This document shows, piece after piece, positions 30,569 through 42,553 of a stretch of 64,000 nt of DNA. The stretch's first letter is position 1. Every line of letters starts with the position of its first letter. The notes below the pieces were generated by a model. The model made no database searches, was not told the DNA's origin, and worked only from the letters and a program-made list of their open reading frames with translations. The DNA comes from Saprolegnia diclina VS20. Lineage: Eukaryota; Oomycota; Saprolegniomycetes; Saprolegniales; Saprolegniaceae. Location: the NCBI RefSeq assembly GCF_000281045.1, contig NW_008246075.1, positions 181,476-245,475 on the forward strand, given 5' to 3'. The translations under genes and the position numbers were made by a program.

Positions 30569-32232
30569 ATGGCGTCGACGTCCGTGCTGCAGCACTTTGA
30601 GACGTACCAAAAGGCACGGGTGAGCTTCGTCCAGGCCGTCGCAGAGGCAGCGACGCGCCCGCAGAACATCGAGGTCATGCAGAACGCCGGAGTAATGCAG
30701 CTCCTTCGCCCGCTCCTACTGGACAACGTACTCCCAAATGGTTTCCAACTTGACGAAAACGCTGCCAAATTAGGTACCTAGCATTCAGCAGTCGGCAGCG
30801 CTGGCCTTGGGTCGGCTCGCCAACTACAGCGACGACCTGGCCGAAGCCATTGTTGGCAACGAAATTCTACCGCAGCTTGTCTACTCACTCTCAGAGCAAA
30901 ACCGATTCTATAAGAAGGCTGCGGCTTTCGTGCTTCGCGCAGTGGCCAAGCACTCGCCAGAGCTCGCTCAAGCCGTCGTCGACTCTGGTATTCAAAGCCG
31001 CCCACGTATTTGCATCGACGTCGCGATCTAGGTGCGCTCGAGGCGCTGGTCCCGTGCCTCGAAGAGTTTGACCCGACCGTGAAGGAGGCCGCGGCGTGGG
31101 CGATCGGGTACATTGCGCAACACACGAGCGAACTCGCGCAGAGCGTTGTGGACGCTGGCGCCGTGCCTCTCCTCGTGCTCTGCATCCAAGAGCCCGAAAT
31201 CACCCTCAAGCGCGTCGCAGCCTCAGCGCTTAGCGACATTGCAAAGCACTCACCCGAGCTCGCGCAGGCAGTGCTTGACCCAGGGGCCGTAGCGTACCTG
31301 GCCCCGCTCGTGCAGCACCCGGACGCCAAACTCAAGCGGTACTGCTGGCTATCCATGTACTCTTCATGATATAGGTGCATAGGCAAGTATGCAGCTGCCT
31401 CGCGCAGATCGCGAAGCACTCGGTGGATTTGGCCGAGGTCGTCGTCGAGGCCGAGATCTTCCCCAACATTTTGCACAACCTCAACGACATCGACCACTGC
31501 GTGCGCAAGAACGCGGCGACTTGCATCCGTGAAATCGCCAAGCATACACCGGAGCTCGCCAAGCTCATTGTCAATGCTGGCGGCGCCTCGACGCTTGTCG
31601 ACTACGTGGCCGAGGCGTCGGGCAACAACAAGCTTCCGGGCATCATGGCGATCGGGTACATTTCCGCTTTCAGCGAGACGCTGGCGCTGGCCATCATCAC
31701 GACCAAGGGCATTGCGCCTGTCAAAAACGCCCTCGTCTCAGAGCCCGAAGACCACATCAAGGCGGCGAGCGCCTGGACGCTGGGACAGATTGGGCGCCAC
31801 ACACCCGACCACGCGCGCGCGATTGCTGAGGCCGACGTGCTCCGGCACTTGCTCGCGTGCATGATCCACCCGAATTCATCGGACGACCTCAAGACCAAGG
31901 CGAAGCGCGCGCTCAAGTCGATTCTCGCCAAGTGCACGCACCTTCAGGCGCTCCAGCCGCTACTGCGCGACGCGCCCATGAAGGTCCAAAAGTACATTCT
32001 CAAGCAGTTTGCGCAAATGCTACCCCACGATCTCGAGGCGCGCAGGTCCTTTGTGCAGAACGGCGGCCTTCAGTTCCTTCAGGAGCTCAGCGAGGCGGCG
32101 GGTGGAAAGCTCACCGAGTACATCATGGAGATCAACAATTGCTACCCGCCCGAGATTGTCGAGTATTACTCGCCCAACTACTCCAAGACACTCCTCGACA
32201 AGCTCGACGAGTACCAGCCCCAAGTGCGGTAA
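30569..32232 (+). CDS. SPAG6: SPAG6/PF16, axonemal central-pair armadillo protein
   Basis: Armadillo-repeat protein of the C1 central-pair microtubule, needed for motile cilia. Starts MASTSVLQHFETYQKARVSF. Repeats run through the whole protein with the PF16 signature endings: KAAAFVLRAVAKHSPELAQA, AAAWAIGYIAQHTSELAQSV, VAASALSDIAKHSPELAQAV, QVCSCLAQIAKHSVDLAEVV, NAATCIREIAKHTPELAKLI and AASAWTLGQIGRHTPDHARA. The C-terminus EIVEYYSPNYSKTLLDKLDE is the conserved PF16 tail. Three small introns interrupt the first half. Length about 500, as in Chlamydomonas and animals. It implies a motile flagellated stage (zoospores). Confidence 0.97.
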
Positions 32233-32471
32233 GGCAGCTATAAGAAACAGCTTGCGCTTAACCAAGTGTATATATGTATGCACACCATTGTCGAAGTCGG
32301 CTGGTCCGAGTACCTACGGTGGAGTGCCACCGTAATGTGCTTGCATGGGGCATGGCGCCAAAGATCGCAGAAGATCGCCATGGACCGCATTTTTTAATAC
32401 TTTATACAGGTTTATCCGGACAGTTCCTGACCTGCTCACGGCCAATAAATCGCATTTTGCCCCAGTCCATC

Positions 32472-33368
32472 ATGCTGTCCCGCGCCGTCCTTCGCCTCAA
32501 CGCGTCGCCGCTGGCCTTCACCGTGGCCCGCAGCTTCTCGGGCGCTGCGCCCAAGGCGGCTGCGCGCCCGACGCGCCCGAAGCACTCGGGTCCGCCCACG
32601 CTCCAGTCGACGGTCGCAGAGATCAAGTACCTCAGCCAGGTCTACTCGATCGCGGCCGCGTCGGCGCACTTGCCCAAGAAGAAGCTCGAGTTCGTCGTCC
32701 GCGAGATCAAGGGCGAGAAGGACCTCCCGCTTGTGCGCGAAGCGCTTGAGCTGTACGAAAGCCGGTTCCTCCACATCCCGACGTACTGCTCGGGCACGTT
32801 TGTGAGCAAGTGCATCAAGACGGGTCAGGCCGACTTGGCCCTCGAGTGGATGCAGGGCAGCAAGAAGCTCTCCAAGCACATTGAGAATGGCTCGGCGGCC
32901 AACCTCATCGCCGCCTTTGCGGAAAAGGGCGAGTTCGAGAAGGGCCTCCAGGTCTACACCGTCCTCAAGGCCCACGGCATTGAGATGACGACCAAGGTCT
33001 TCACGTCCTTGATCCAGTACGCCCTTTCGCTTTTGCGCCGAATCCTGGACTCACGCGTGACAATTGCTGCAGGTTGAGCAAGGCGCAGGGCAACATGGAC
33101 CAGGCGTGGGCCTTTGCCCTCGAAGGCTGGTAGGCTCAAGGGTGCGATGTTTCGGTTTCCTGACGTCATGATTCGTAGCTCGGGCAAGATGCTCAACGCC
33201 CACGGCCTCATCACGCTCCTCAAGGACTTGCCTGCGGACGACGTCGCTGCCAAGGCGGCGCACGTCAAGCAGCTCATGACCCTCGGCGACGTGCACTCCA
33301 ACGCGACGCTCGACAAGCTCCTCGCGCCGGCCGCTGCCGTCGAAGAAGAGGCCGTCGCGGCCGAGTAA
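32472..33368 (+). CDS. Probable mitochondrial helical-repeat (PPR-like) protein
   Basis: N-terminus MLSRAVLRLNASPLAFTVAR followed by SFSG is a typical mitochondrial presequence (Arg-rich, no acids). After a Lys/Pro linker come helix pairs of PPR/TPR type: LVREALELYESRFLHIPTYC, TGQADLALEWMQGSKKLSKH, ANLIAAFAEKGEFEKGLQVY and TVLKAHGIEMTTKVFTSLIQ. After two introns come AQGNMDQAWAFALEG, LNAHGLITLLKDLPADDVAA and an Ala/Glu tail ending AAE. 35-residue spacing is only rough and the repeats are few. It may be a mitochondrial RNA or ribosome factor; I cannot name an orthologue. Confidence 0.65.
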
Positions 33369-33437
33369 GCTATAACATCCCTCTAGATAGAAGAAGAATC
33401 AAAACCCATGCGCGTTGTTATACACAAGACTACACTC

Positions 33438-36268
33438 TTAGTCGTAAATCGGGTCCGAGAGCAGAGGGTCCGAATACTGGCTCTCGTCCTTGCGCTTGGC
33501 AACGCGCTTCATCTCGACCAAGCCAAAGCCCAGCATCGCGAGGAACGCCACGACGCAGACGACAGCGCCGACCGCGTTGGACGTCGACGCTCCGTGGCCG
33601 TCGATCGCGTCCGCTTTTGTGTGCAGCCGGCTCTCGTGGTACGACCCAGGCGGCGTCGTCTCGGCCGCCATCTCGATGGGGTCACTCTCCGTCTTGGTCG
33701 CGTTGCTCTTCGGAACGGCCTTGAGCTCCGGGTAGAGGCTCCAGACGTAGTGGATATCGGTGAGCGACATCTTGTCGCGTTGGCCCATCTCGTTGAGCAC
33801 TTCTTGGCGCGCGTAGACATCTTCGATGCGCGGAATGACACTCATGCAGCTGCGTGCCGATGCGTTCACGAACGCGTCCGACCGGTGGTGCATGATGCTG
33901 TAGTAGTCGTACGGCACTTCGGCACCGACGATCGCGACGGCTCCCGCGCCATAGATGGCCTCCAAGTGCTCGACGGCAAAGTACGACCGCTTCGTCTTGT
34001 CGACGCACTCCCACGCGATCGCGACATGCGCGTCTCTGTCGGGCCGCACGAGCGGGTGATGCAGACCAATCGCGTGCAAAAGCACGTGCACAAGGTTGCC
34101 AAAAGCGCAGTCGTTCGAGACGCCGAGCGCCTGGCGACCGCCCACGCGCCCCACAAACGAGTAGCAGGACGCAGACGTTGGCACAAAGTCGACAAAGTCG
34201 TCGCAGTCGTCGAGGTGGTCGTCGCAGTACCACTCGTGGCACTCGAGAAAGGTGAAGCCCGTATTGGTCGTGATGTGGTCCATGACAGCGACCAAGTCGC
34301 TGCGACGGCTCGCGAGACCAGGATCCACCGTGTAGCACATCTTGGCCTAGCGCGCTCCTGAGCACAATATTATTCATCGACAATATGACGTACGTTCTTC
34401 CAGCGGTTGTCCTTCTCCATGTTGTAGTAGCCGTGCAGGAGGTAAAAATGGTAGTCGTTGTCCATCTCGTCGAGCGTGTCAAAAAACCCAAACGAAATAC
34501 CCACGGCAATGTCGCCTTGCGTCACCATGACGTCGTCCTCGACGAGCACGTAGTCGAGCTCGTTGCCGTTCACGACGATCTTGCCGCTCTTCTTGCCCGC
34601 GAGCGAGACGTCTTCGGCCACGTACCGGCACGAGTTGTCGCTGGAGCTGCGCACCATGCCAGCGCCGCACGCCGGCAGGCGGTTCGTTGCGACCGTCGGC
34701 ACGCACAGCATGCCACCATCCGTCGATTTGATTGTCGTGAGCGCGTTTGCAGGCCCGGGGCCAATCTGCAGATCGTAGCCCGACTTGCAGCTGCAGTCGC
34801 TGAGCTTGGTCACCGGCCAGTTGTTGATGATGGCATTGGCGGGACAGAGCGCCGACGGTCCCGTTGGCGGCGGCGCATTACACACCATGGTGTCGTTGTC
34901 GCTCTCGCCGACAAAGCGCTGCGAAAATGCTTGAAACTCGGCGCCCAGCATTGACGGCGGCTCTGCTACACGGCCGTGGACGCAGGCGCAGTCGTCGTTG
35001 GGGGCGTGCACGGGCCAATGCAGCACGATCGCGTGCATTGGGCAACCGTTCTCGTTGAGCGGCGGCTTGGCGTCGCACGAGCTGTTGCGATCGTTGCGCA
35101 AGTAGCCCTTGGCGCAGTGGCAGTCCATAAAGTCGAGCGCTGGCAGAGATGGGTACGGGTTGAACGCGTGTGGCGGGCACTTGTAAAAGTCGGGTGTCCA
35201 GTCGCACGACTGCATGCCGTAGTTGGGCACGAAGCCTGGAAGGCACTGGCACTGCCGCATCGAGTACGGGTGCGGCGCCATCGCGACGGCAAAGTCGGGG
35301 CACGTAAACTCAGCGACAGGCAACGACGCGCCGCGCAAGATGCCGTTGCTCAACGGCTGCTTGCACATCTCGAGTTTTTCGTCGCGCTCAAACCCGACCG
35401 CACACTCGCACTGCATAAAGTTGCTGGGCGCCGTGGCGAGCGACGGCATCGGGCGCGAGTGTGGCGGGCAAATGAACGTCGGCGTCTCGGTCACGCAGTA
35501 GTCGCTCGGCCCCGCCTTCTCGTTGCTTGTCGGACTGCGCACGTAACCCCAATCACATGTGCAGTCGGAGAGCGACTTGGCATATCCTTGCTTTGGCGGC
35601 GACGCGTGCGCTGGGCACGAAAACTGCAGGAAGCATTCGCCACTCTGCGCGTTCTTGGTGTACGGCGCAGTGCAATCGCAGTCGGCCAGTGAATGCACCG
35701 GTCCAACGAGCGACGCTTTCTTCACATAGTTGGCCGCGCGCGGGCAGTGGTCCAAGTAGCATTCGCCCGTCGCGTCGTCCTTCGTGTACGGTTCTTGACA
35801 CGCACAGTCTGCGATCGACCGCGCATGGACAAGACCGGACTTGAGCACGTACCGACCACGACACGCGATTGCGTCGATGCAAGCGCCACCAATCTCGTCG
35901 CGTTGCAGCCCTGGCTTGCACTCACAGTCGGCAAACGCCTTGGGGTGCAGCACCTTGGCCGAAGCACCTTTGGGGCAGCGAAAGTTCAGCGAGAGGCTGG
36001 GCAGCGCCTGACCAAGGAGGAGTCGCCCAGAGAGCCTATTGTCGAGACCCGCGGTCTTGCCGCCGTTGAGGCACAGACAATCTTCGGCCGACTCCATGTC
36101 CTGGGGCAGAAACATGGCCTCGCACGGCGCCGGACACACTAGAAGACGACGCATGAGACCCACCCTTGGCGTAAGCATCCGATGCGACGAACCGAAGAAG
36201 CCTTGCGCATGGACCTGCGCCAAGAAGGCCGCGCAAACGACCGCTACGACGCGAGCCATGCGATGCAA
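33438..36268 (-). CDS. Membrane-anchored Cys-rich repeat protein with astacin-like domain lacking the catalytic Glu
   Basis: About 920 residues from two exons joined by the 47-nt intron 34347-34393, which turns ...DNRWKN into ...NRWKNAKMCYTVDPG, the usual astacin start (RWpn..YvIdp). N-terminus MARVVAVVCAAFLAQVHAQG is a signal peptide. Residues about 40-480 hold roughly eleven repeats of the form CPxxA...(S/F)xDCxCxxGY...C, such as LSDCTCDWGYVRSP and MRQCQCLPGFVPNYG. A pro-like segment ends VTQGDIAVG. The astacin domain has the long zinc motif as HVLLHAIGLHHPLVRPDRD, so HExxH reads HVLLH (Val codon at 34083-34085), and the later family Glu is Pro. The Met-turn is SIMHHRSD. After it come a Thr/Pro stalk, a membrane helix (VGAVVCVVAFLAMLGFGLVE) and a short cytosolic tail. 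Zinc may still bind, but hydrolysis by the usual mechanism is unlikely. Probably a surface receptor or adhesion protein. Confidence 0.85.
34347..34393 (-). other. Intron joining the Cys-repeat and astacin exons
   Basis: 47 nt, GTACGTC...GCGCTAG. Without it the region reads as two separate genes (stop after HIVDE, new Met 30 nt on). With it the frame passes through the conserved astacin entry sequence. Confidence 0.85.
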
Positions 36269-36589
36269 ATGTCGAAATGAAAAGGCAATCGCGATCTTTT
36301 CGAGGATCTTTCGACATCCGGATATTTTTTAGAAAGTCCCGCATGTTATCCGGGATTTCAGACATGGAAACCCTGACCCTCGCGTGGCGCAAGGTTGCTG
36401 AGCTAATTTGGCCAAAAAGTTGCTTGGGAAGAAAATCGATTCAAGCTGACCAGGCATGGCTCAATCTTGCAGTGTGCTTCAGTGTGGGAACCACCTGTTA
36501 ACTAGTGTGCACACCTTCCCGCAATAGCACTAGATGAACTGCGATTTACCAAAATAGGCAGGTCGAAACTGCGTCGCGCCAGACCGGAA
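36269..36589. other. Divergent promoter region
   Basis: 321 bp between the astacin-like gene and the coiled-coil gene. AT-rich part at 36290-36350. No gene seen. Confidence 0.5.
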
Positions 36590-38843
36590 ATGGCGTCGCT
36601 CAATGGTCTGCCGCCGATTCCAAGGTCGCAGCAGAACTGGGGCAAGCTACCGACGAGTGGCCAAGACAAGGTGGCGCCGGGCTCGGCGCGAAGGCTCACG
36701 TCACCGCAAAGCGCATCGACAACGCGCCGTAGCCTGAACGTGTCAATGGCCCACCTCTCTATCTTGCGCCCCAACAACTCGACTGCGAGCCTCGTAGACG
36801 CCTCGCCACGCAACCAAGGCGACGACGGAAACCAAACGCCGAGCGAAGGCGACTCCGAAGCCTTTAGCCTGCTGCTCGACAGCAGTACTCTCTCCCAGTC
36901 GTCGGCGCGCGATGGCCCGTAGGTGTCGACAGCATGCGACAGCTCATTCAGGCTCGTAGCGACGTGCACGACGAGCTCCAGCGCGTTCAGGCGCACAACT
37001 CGACACTGCAAAACGAGGTTGCGCGGCTCCAAGAGTCGCTCGTTCAACGGTTCCCATCCTACTTTCTTTCAAGTAGCGCTAAGAAATTGTGTAGCATGCG
37101 CGGGAACTCTAAATTCGTGGGTGGCGGCCAGTTTCGGTCTTCGATTGCGACGGCAACGAGTCCCAAGCCCATATCAGGATGCTCCAACTGCTTTTCACTC
37201 CGTGCGGCTATCAAGAAGCTCAAGACGGACGCCAAGTCGGCCAAACCGGTCGTGGACGACCTCCAAGTCAAGGTCCATAACTCTGCAAAAGCGGACTTGA
37301 TACGACGATCGACCCTCATAGCTCTCGGAAGGCCACGTCCAGCGCCAGGCCCTCGCGGTTGCAAGCGCCAAGAAAGACCAGCAACTGGCCGACGCACTGA
37401 CGCGCCTCGAGAGCGCCGAGATCACGATTGCAAACCAACGCGCGCAGCTCGAAGAGTGCGTCATGTCGACCGAGACGCAGCCCACTCATGCTGCGTAGGC
37501 TCGATGCGGATCTCCAGAGCTTACGCGGGCACGCGGTCGGATCCAGCGCCGACGCAACGGACGAGTTGGTCGCAAAGCTACAGCAACAAATCGAGTTGAC
37601 GCGGGACAAACAAAAGCTGCTCGACGCCTCGCACGCGCAGCTGGAGTGCGCGCACTCCGATCTGGCAGTGGCGCGGCAGCAAACTTCAACGCTTGAAACT
37701 GCGCTGCAGTCTACGACGCAGCTCTTGGACGCAGCGCGAAGCGCCATGGACACGCTTCAAGCCCAAGCTCGCGCGTCTGCTACGCAAATACAACAGCGCG
37801 AGCTTGATACGCACGCGCTTCGAGTGGCACACGACCAAGTCTTGCTACAGCTGCGCTACGACGTCGAATCGTGGAAGGCGTCGGCGGCAGCAGCCCAAGC
37901 CAGCAGCAAGCAGCTCGTAGACGAGAACCAGGTGCTGACCGGGCGCATGGCCGAGCTCGAGCTCGATCAGCGCAAGCGCATGACCGCGATGGAAGAAATG
38001 GAGCGCGAGATGCAGCACTCTCAGCTGCTGCGGCGAAAAACGTCGAGCGAACTCGTGGGCTTGAACGGCCGCGTTGACGCGCTGCTCGCCGAGCTCAGCG
38101 CGGTCAAGGCTGAGCGCGACGCTGCGATCTCCGACCACTGTGCGCTACAGACACGGCTCGAGGCGGAGCTCGACATGGCGCGGCGCCAATTGAAGCAGCT
38201 CGAGAAGGCGCTGCTCTCAAAAACGTGTGAGCATACAACGCTCGAGGTCAAGGTGCGCGCACTTGAAGACGCGCGGGACGCCCAGTGCACACGCGCCGCG
38301 GAAATGCACTCGGAGCTCCGGGACCAACTCGAGAAGCTCGGCGTGGCGCAGAATCAGGTGCTCAAGCAGCGAGGGCAGGTGCACGCGCTCCAAACCGAGC
38401 TCAAGGCTGTCAAGGTCGAGAACGACGAGCTTGCCACGCGCTTGGAAGCCCAGCACCAGCTGCACACCAAAGCATTGGAAAAGGCACGTAGCTTTCTTGA
38501 CACAGCTTGAGCGCACGAGTGACGTAGGCCATGCAGTCGCTCGTGCGATTGTGCGTTGTCGCTCCCACCGTGAACGTCCACTTGTCGGGCCAGATTTTGC
38601 CCTGCAAATCGGTCTTACCGACGGTACGCACGCAGTATTGAAAGGTTGATACATATATGGATCCAGGACGCGATTCGGTCCATTGTGCAAAAGGACATTT
38701 TGCCTGTCTTTTCGTCCATTTTTCTGCAGCACGACGAAGGTACGAGTTCGGACGGATCGTCGCTCGACGCGTGGCTGCAGTCGTTGCTCAAAGAGATGCA
38801 AACGTCGATCGAGAAGCATCTCAAGAGCGTCTTCCAGTCGTAA
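36590..38843 (+). CDS. Long coiled-coil protein
   Basis: Starts MASLNGLPPIPRSQQNWGKL with about 90 polar, Ser/Thr-rich residues. A 43-nt intron (GTACTCT...CCGTAG) joins LLLDS to SVDSMRQLIQARSDVHDELQ, after which the protein is nearly continuous heptad coiled coil. Examples are LQNEVARLQESL, RLDADLQSLRGHAVG, LVAKLQQQIELTRDKQKLLD and DELATRLEAQHQLHTKALEK, with intervening short introns around 37050-37200, 37270-37330, 37480-37500 and 38490-38650. The end, SIVQKDILPVFSSIFLQHDE then DAWLQSLLKEMQTSIEKHLK, is a compact helical cap. No motor, kinase or membrane domain. It may be a centrosomal, basal-body or Golgi scaffold; the sequence alone does not tell. Confidence 0.72.
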
Positions 38844-38894
38844 ACATTTGATAGACTGATGTGGTGTTTTCAAATGCAAATGCACACTACGAGC

Positions 38895-41800
38895 CTACGA
38901 GGTGGCTGGCGGCGGGTTCGCGACGCCCGAACTCGACTTCTTCTTGCCACGGCGGGAGCGATTCTTGGGCTTTGCGCCCTCGCTTGGCGCGGGTGGCGGC
39001 GCTGTGTCCACGGCCCCTTGGCGCTCTTTCGCTTCGTCCAGTGGTGTCAGTGCTTCCGACTCTTTGGGCGGCTTGGAGTCGTCGCCGGTTGCCTTCCGCT
39101 CCCGAGTGCCCTTGGCCTTCTTCGATTTCTTGGTCGGCACGGGCTTTTCGCTGGCAGCTGCCGTCGCGGCCGTGTCGTCGCTCGTAGCAGCCGTGAGCTC
39201 CGTACCCCGCACCTTTTTGGCGTTTTTGGAGCCCTTTTCCGTCTCGTTCCTCTCGAGCGGCTCTTGTTGCTTGGGCTCGTCCACCTTTTTGGTCGCCGAC
39301 TTGTCGGTGTTGTCGGCTTTCTTCTTGGGCTTGCGCTTCTCTTGACGCGTTGCCTTGTCGACATCCTTCTTCTCCTTTTTCGTCAGCGGCTTGGGCAAAA
39401 CTGCAGTGAGCGTCTCGAACGACGCGTCGTCGCCCACAATGAGGCCCACCGCGCGGTCGACTTCTTCGAGGATTTTCTGTCGTCGACCGTGAGCTTCTCA
39501 GTGCATAGGAGAGAATATCGTACCTGCTGGCCGCCCAGCTGCAGCACGACGCCGAGGTCGCGGTCGAGCTCAAACGGATCTTCGATGCTCATGCGCCACG
39601 CCTTGCGCTTGGCGCCCCACCGCGCTTGTTTGGTGAGCAGCTCGGATCGGTGGATCGCAACGCTGCGACCGTACCAGTCAAAGTGCTTGAGGTACATGAA
39701 GAAGCGAACGAGGAGTGACGCCACCGAGAGGCTTTGCGTGTCGGGAAGCATGACCGCTGCCTTGACCTGTGCAACGTTCTGGCAAAAGGCCACGTTACAG
39801 CCGTTGAGCTCCTAGTCGCAATGAAAAGGCTCCACCGACTTGACGTTGGCATCGAGTGTACCTCGGCGGGCACACCAAGTTTCTGGAGCAGGCCGGGGTC
39901 TTGGAGGTTGGGCAGCACACCAGCCTCCTGCAGGACGTGGATCACCAAGAGCACATACGAGTACGAGCTCAATGTGCCCATGGAGGCATCGTTGATGCGT
40001 CGAGCTTTCGCCCAATGCTTGACCTATAGAAATGCGCTCAGACTCTGTGCAATCGCAAGTGAGCTGTACGGCCAAGACCAGCGGCCGGACGCGAGGGTCG
40101 TACTCGCCGTACGTTCGAAGCAGCAGCGTGTTCTTGGTCGGAAGCAAGTTGCCCATGCAAATGTCGCCCTCGAGACCGCTCCCAGTGTGGAGAAATCTGT
40201 ACCGAGTCAAATCACCGCCACATCGTCAACATTTAGAGATCGCACTTGATGATGGGCACGCGGGCGCCGAGGATGAGTTGCTGGACCGTGCATCCACCTC
40301 TCTACGTTGGGATGAGTGCGTCGCCCATGGCGCCGCGAGTCGTTACCTGCAGCGCTCCGGAGAGCCGGTACATGGCTTTGCGCTGTCCGTCGGCGTCCTG
40401 GATCGCAAGGTGGATTTGCTTCTTAGTCGCCACGAGCGACGATGGCGAGGACTTGGAATTCGGCGGTAGCATGAGCTCGGTCATCGTGACTAGACTGTTG
40501 GCGGCACGCAAAAACACTTGGGCTTGCTGCAGCTGGTTCTTGCTACGGATGACACCAACGGGCATGAGTGCGAGGCATGATGACCGGCAGGTCCCACATC
40601 TTGGCCGGGGTCTTGGCCAAGTCTGCGGGGCAGCGCGACTTGATTTTCGTGTACGCCGCGAGAGCCTTTGCCGCATCTCCCTTGATCTGGTCGAGGGCCT
40701 CGGCGCACCGCGTGGCGAGTCCCATGGCCTTGAGAGCATCGTCACTACACAGCACTGCTATGTACAGAGGTGTGGTGCTTCGACGCAACGCACTGCTGGC
40801 GGCGGGCGGCCCCAATACCGCTGTGCGCAGCGGGCGAATCCGGTGTCCGGCGGACAGCCGTGATGTCAATGTCGCAGCCCTTGGAGCCTGCATACACAGG
40901 GTATTTGAAGCATTAGCAAGACCAGGGATAATACCAAACAGCGAGAGGGAGCTGCCGTAGAGGTGCAGGCCACACTTGCGGTCAAACGAGCTCTTGACGA
41001 CCTTCTGGAGGTCATCGACCACCCGCTGCCGCTGGGCTTCGTCCTACGCTCGACACATTGAACAATAAGCTGGTCCGTTAGGGGCGTACGTTGCCGTCGA
41101 CACGCGTCTGGTCGTAATGCGCCAAGATGCCGATATCGAGCGCCTGCAGCACTGGCGCGCTGATGCGGGGGAGATGCAACGCGGCATGGAACGGCGTCGT
41201 GTCTTGCTTGACGTGCACGAGGAGGTCCTGGACGTCGGTCACGAGACGCCGGATCTTGCTCGTATCGTGACGATGCAAGTTGGTCTCGATCGCGGCCAAG
41301 AGGCGGCGGCACCACGCTTCGATAGGACTCGCGTTGTGCGCCGAGCACGTGGCCAAGAGCAGCTCGGACGTGAGCTCCAAAATATCTCCGTGAATCAACG
41401 TCGAGAGCTTGGTGGGGTGGAGCGCCCAAAGCCAGTGCGTGAGCTGCAGTACAAGATCCAGCGCTTGAAAGGACTTTTCCTACAAAATGGAGAGCTCGAC
41501 GCCGTTGTAGGACACGCGTGCGATACCTCGTGCGTCTCGACAGTGACGCTCGAAGGAACCTTGAGAAGCACGCGGACGACGTCGATGAATTCCAGCGCGC
41601 GCTTGATGAACCAGACATGCGGTCCGCTGGCAAGCGACTCGGTGTCACCCGCGCCTTGGCTCCGCGACAAGAGCTGCCGGGCGAAGAGAGGGTCCTTGGG
41701 GCGGAGCCAGGCCAAATCGATGGTCGCTGCAGACAGCGCCGTCTGCAAGTTTCGCTTGGCGTGCGTATCCATGACGCATTCGAGCACATCGTCGTCGTTC

Positions 41801-41994
41801 ATTCGTGCGTCGTCCGGGTCGGCCCCAGATTGCACCTTGGTCATCCAAGCGTCGATGAGGTCCATGGACTCGGGCTGCGCGAGGACGTCCATGACCGCAT
41901 CGTCTTCCATCGCTTCGAGCGCATGGCGGATGTCGTCCGACGCCGCAGCCAGGACGACGTCGAACGTCACTTCGGGCTTCGCTTCGGCCATCAA
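38895..41994 (-). CDS. Terminal nucleotidyltransferase (TUTase / non-canonical poly(A) polymerase)
   Basis: Adds nucleotides to RNA 3' ends. A long N-terminal helical region starts [20 protein letters not shown]. The catalytic core opens [20 protein letters not shown]. An intron (GTATTATCC...ATGCAG) joins YGSSLSLFG to [13 protein letters not shown], giving the GSS...G...CDID catalytic pair of Asp. Later: [10 protein letters not shown], then [20 protein letters not shown] with [14 protein letters not shown] (fingers helix), [20 protein letters not shown], then [20 protein letters not shown] and [20 protein letters not shown], the PAP-associated domain signature. The C-terminus from about 39400 is a 170-residue Lys/Glu/Ser-rich tail ([23 protein letters not shown]), likely RNA- or ribosome-binding. 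No targeting peptide. Uridyl versus adenyl preference cannot be judged. Confidence 0.85.
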
Positions 41995-42553
41995 ATCAAA
42001 CTCCGGGCGAGCCAGGTCTTCACGAAACCGGTCATCGGTTCGCCTAGCCGACTAGTGGCGGTCATGACCGCCGTATCAGTTCTTGTAACCGACAGAGCGC
42101 TTTTATGCCAGCGGATTTTTCGAACCCGACGCACGACCAACCGAGCCAGAGGCTCTTCCCTGCAGCGTACAAGTGTCCTTCTGGATCCCCGTCACGCTGG
42201 TATTACTCATTAGGCAGTAGTGTAGGTGATGTGAGGCGAGTACGCTAGCGTTAACCAATAAGCGCCTGTCGCCAGGACGAGATCCTCGGTCGCAACATTT
42301 GTCTAGCACCTTGCAGCCTGCGACCACACTGCTGTTGGAAGTCTGACAAGCAGGATACATCGTCCCGTCGCCTTGATGCAGCAAGTGTACGTGGCGTCGT
42401 GCGATGCGAGCGCCCGCCTTGGCTTCAACGCGTCGGTTTTTTACACGGTTTGATTGGCGGTTCTATATTTCGCGGGCTGTCGCATGGACGCGCCGAGCTT
42501 GTCATAGACACGCAGAGGCGCGCGTTCGGCTCGCGGCGCAAGTTTCAAATTCG
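41995..42553. other. Divergent promoter region
   Basis: 559 bp between the nucleotidyltransferase start and the small plus-strand gene. A CCAAT-type box (AACCAATAAG, about 42252) is present. The plus frame is open from 42404 and could give the small gene an Arg-rich N-terminal extension (RFFTRFDWRFYISRAVAWTR), possibly a mitochondrial presequence. Confidence 0.4.

Noticed and set aside
34370-36268. Cys-repeat frame as a separate secreted protein
   Set aside because: A 47-nt intron joins it in frame to the astacin exon at the conserved RW..YxxDP junction.
40900-41000. Missing catalytic Asp pair in the nucleotidyltransferase
   Set aside because: An intron separates LFG from SKGCDIDI; splicing gives a normal GSS...DID site.
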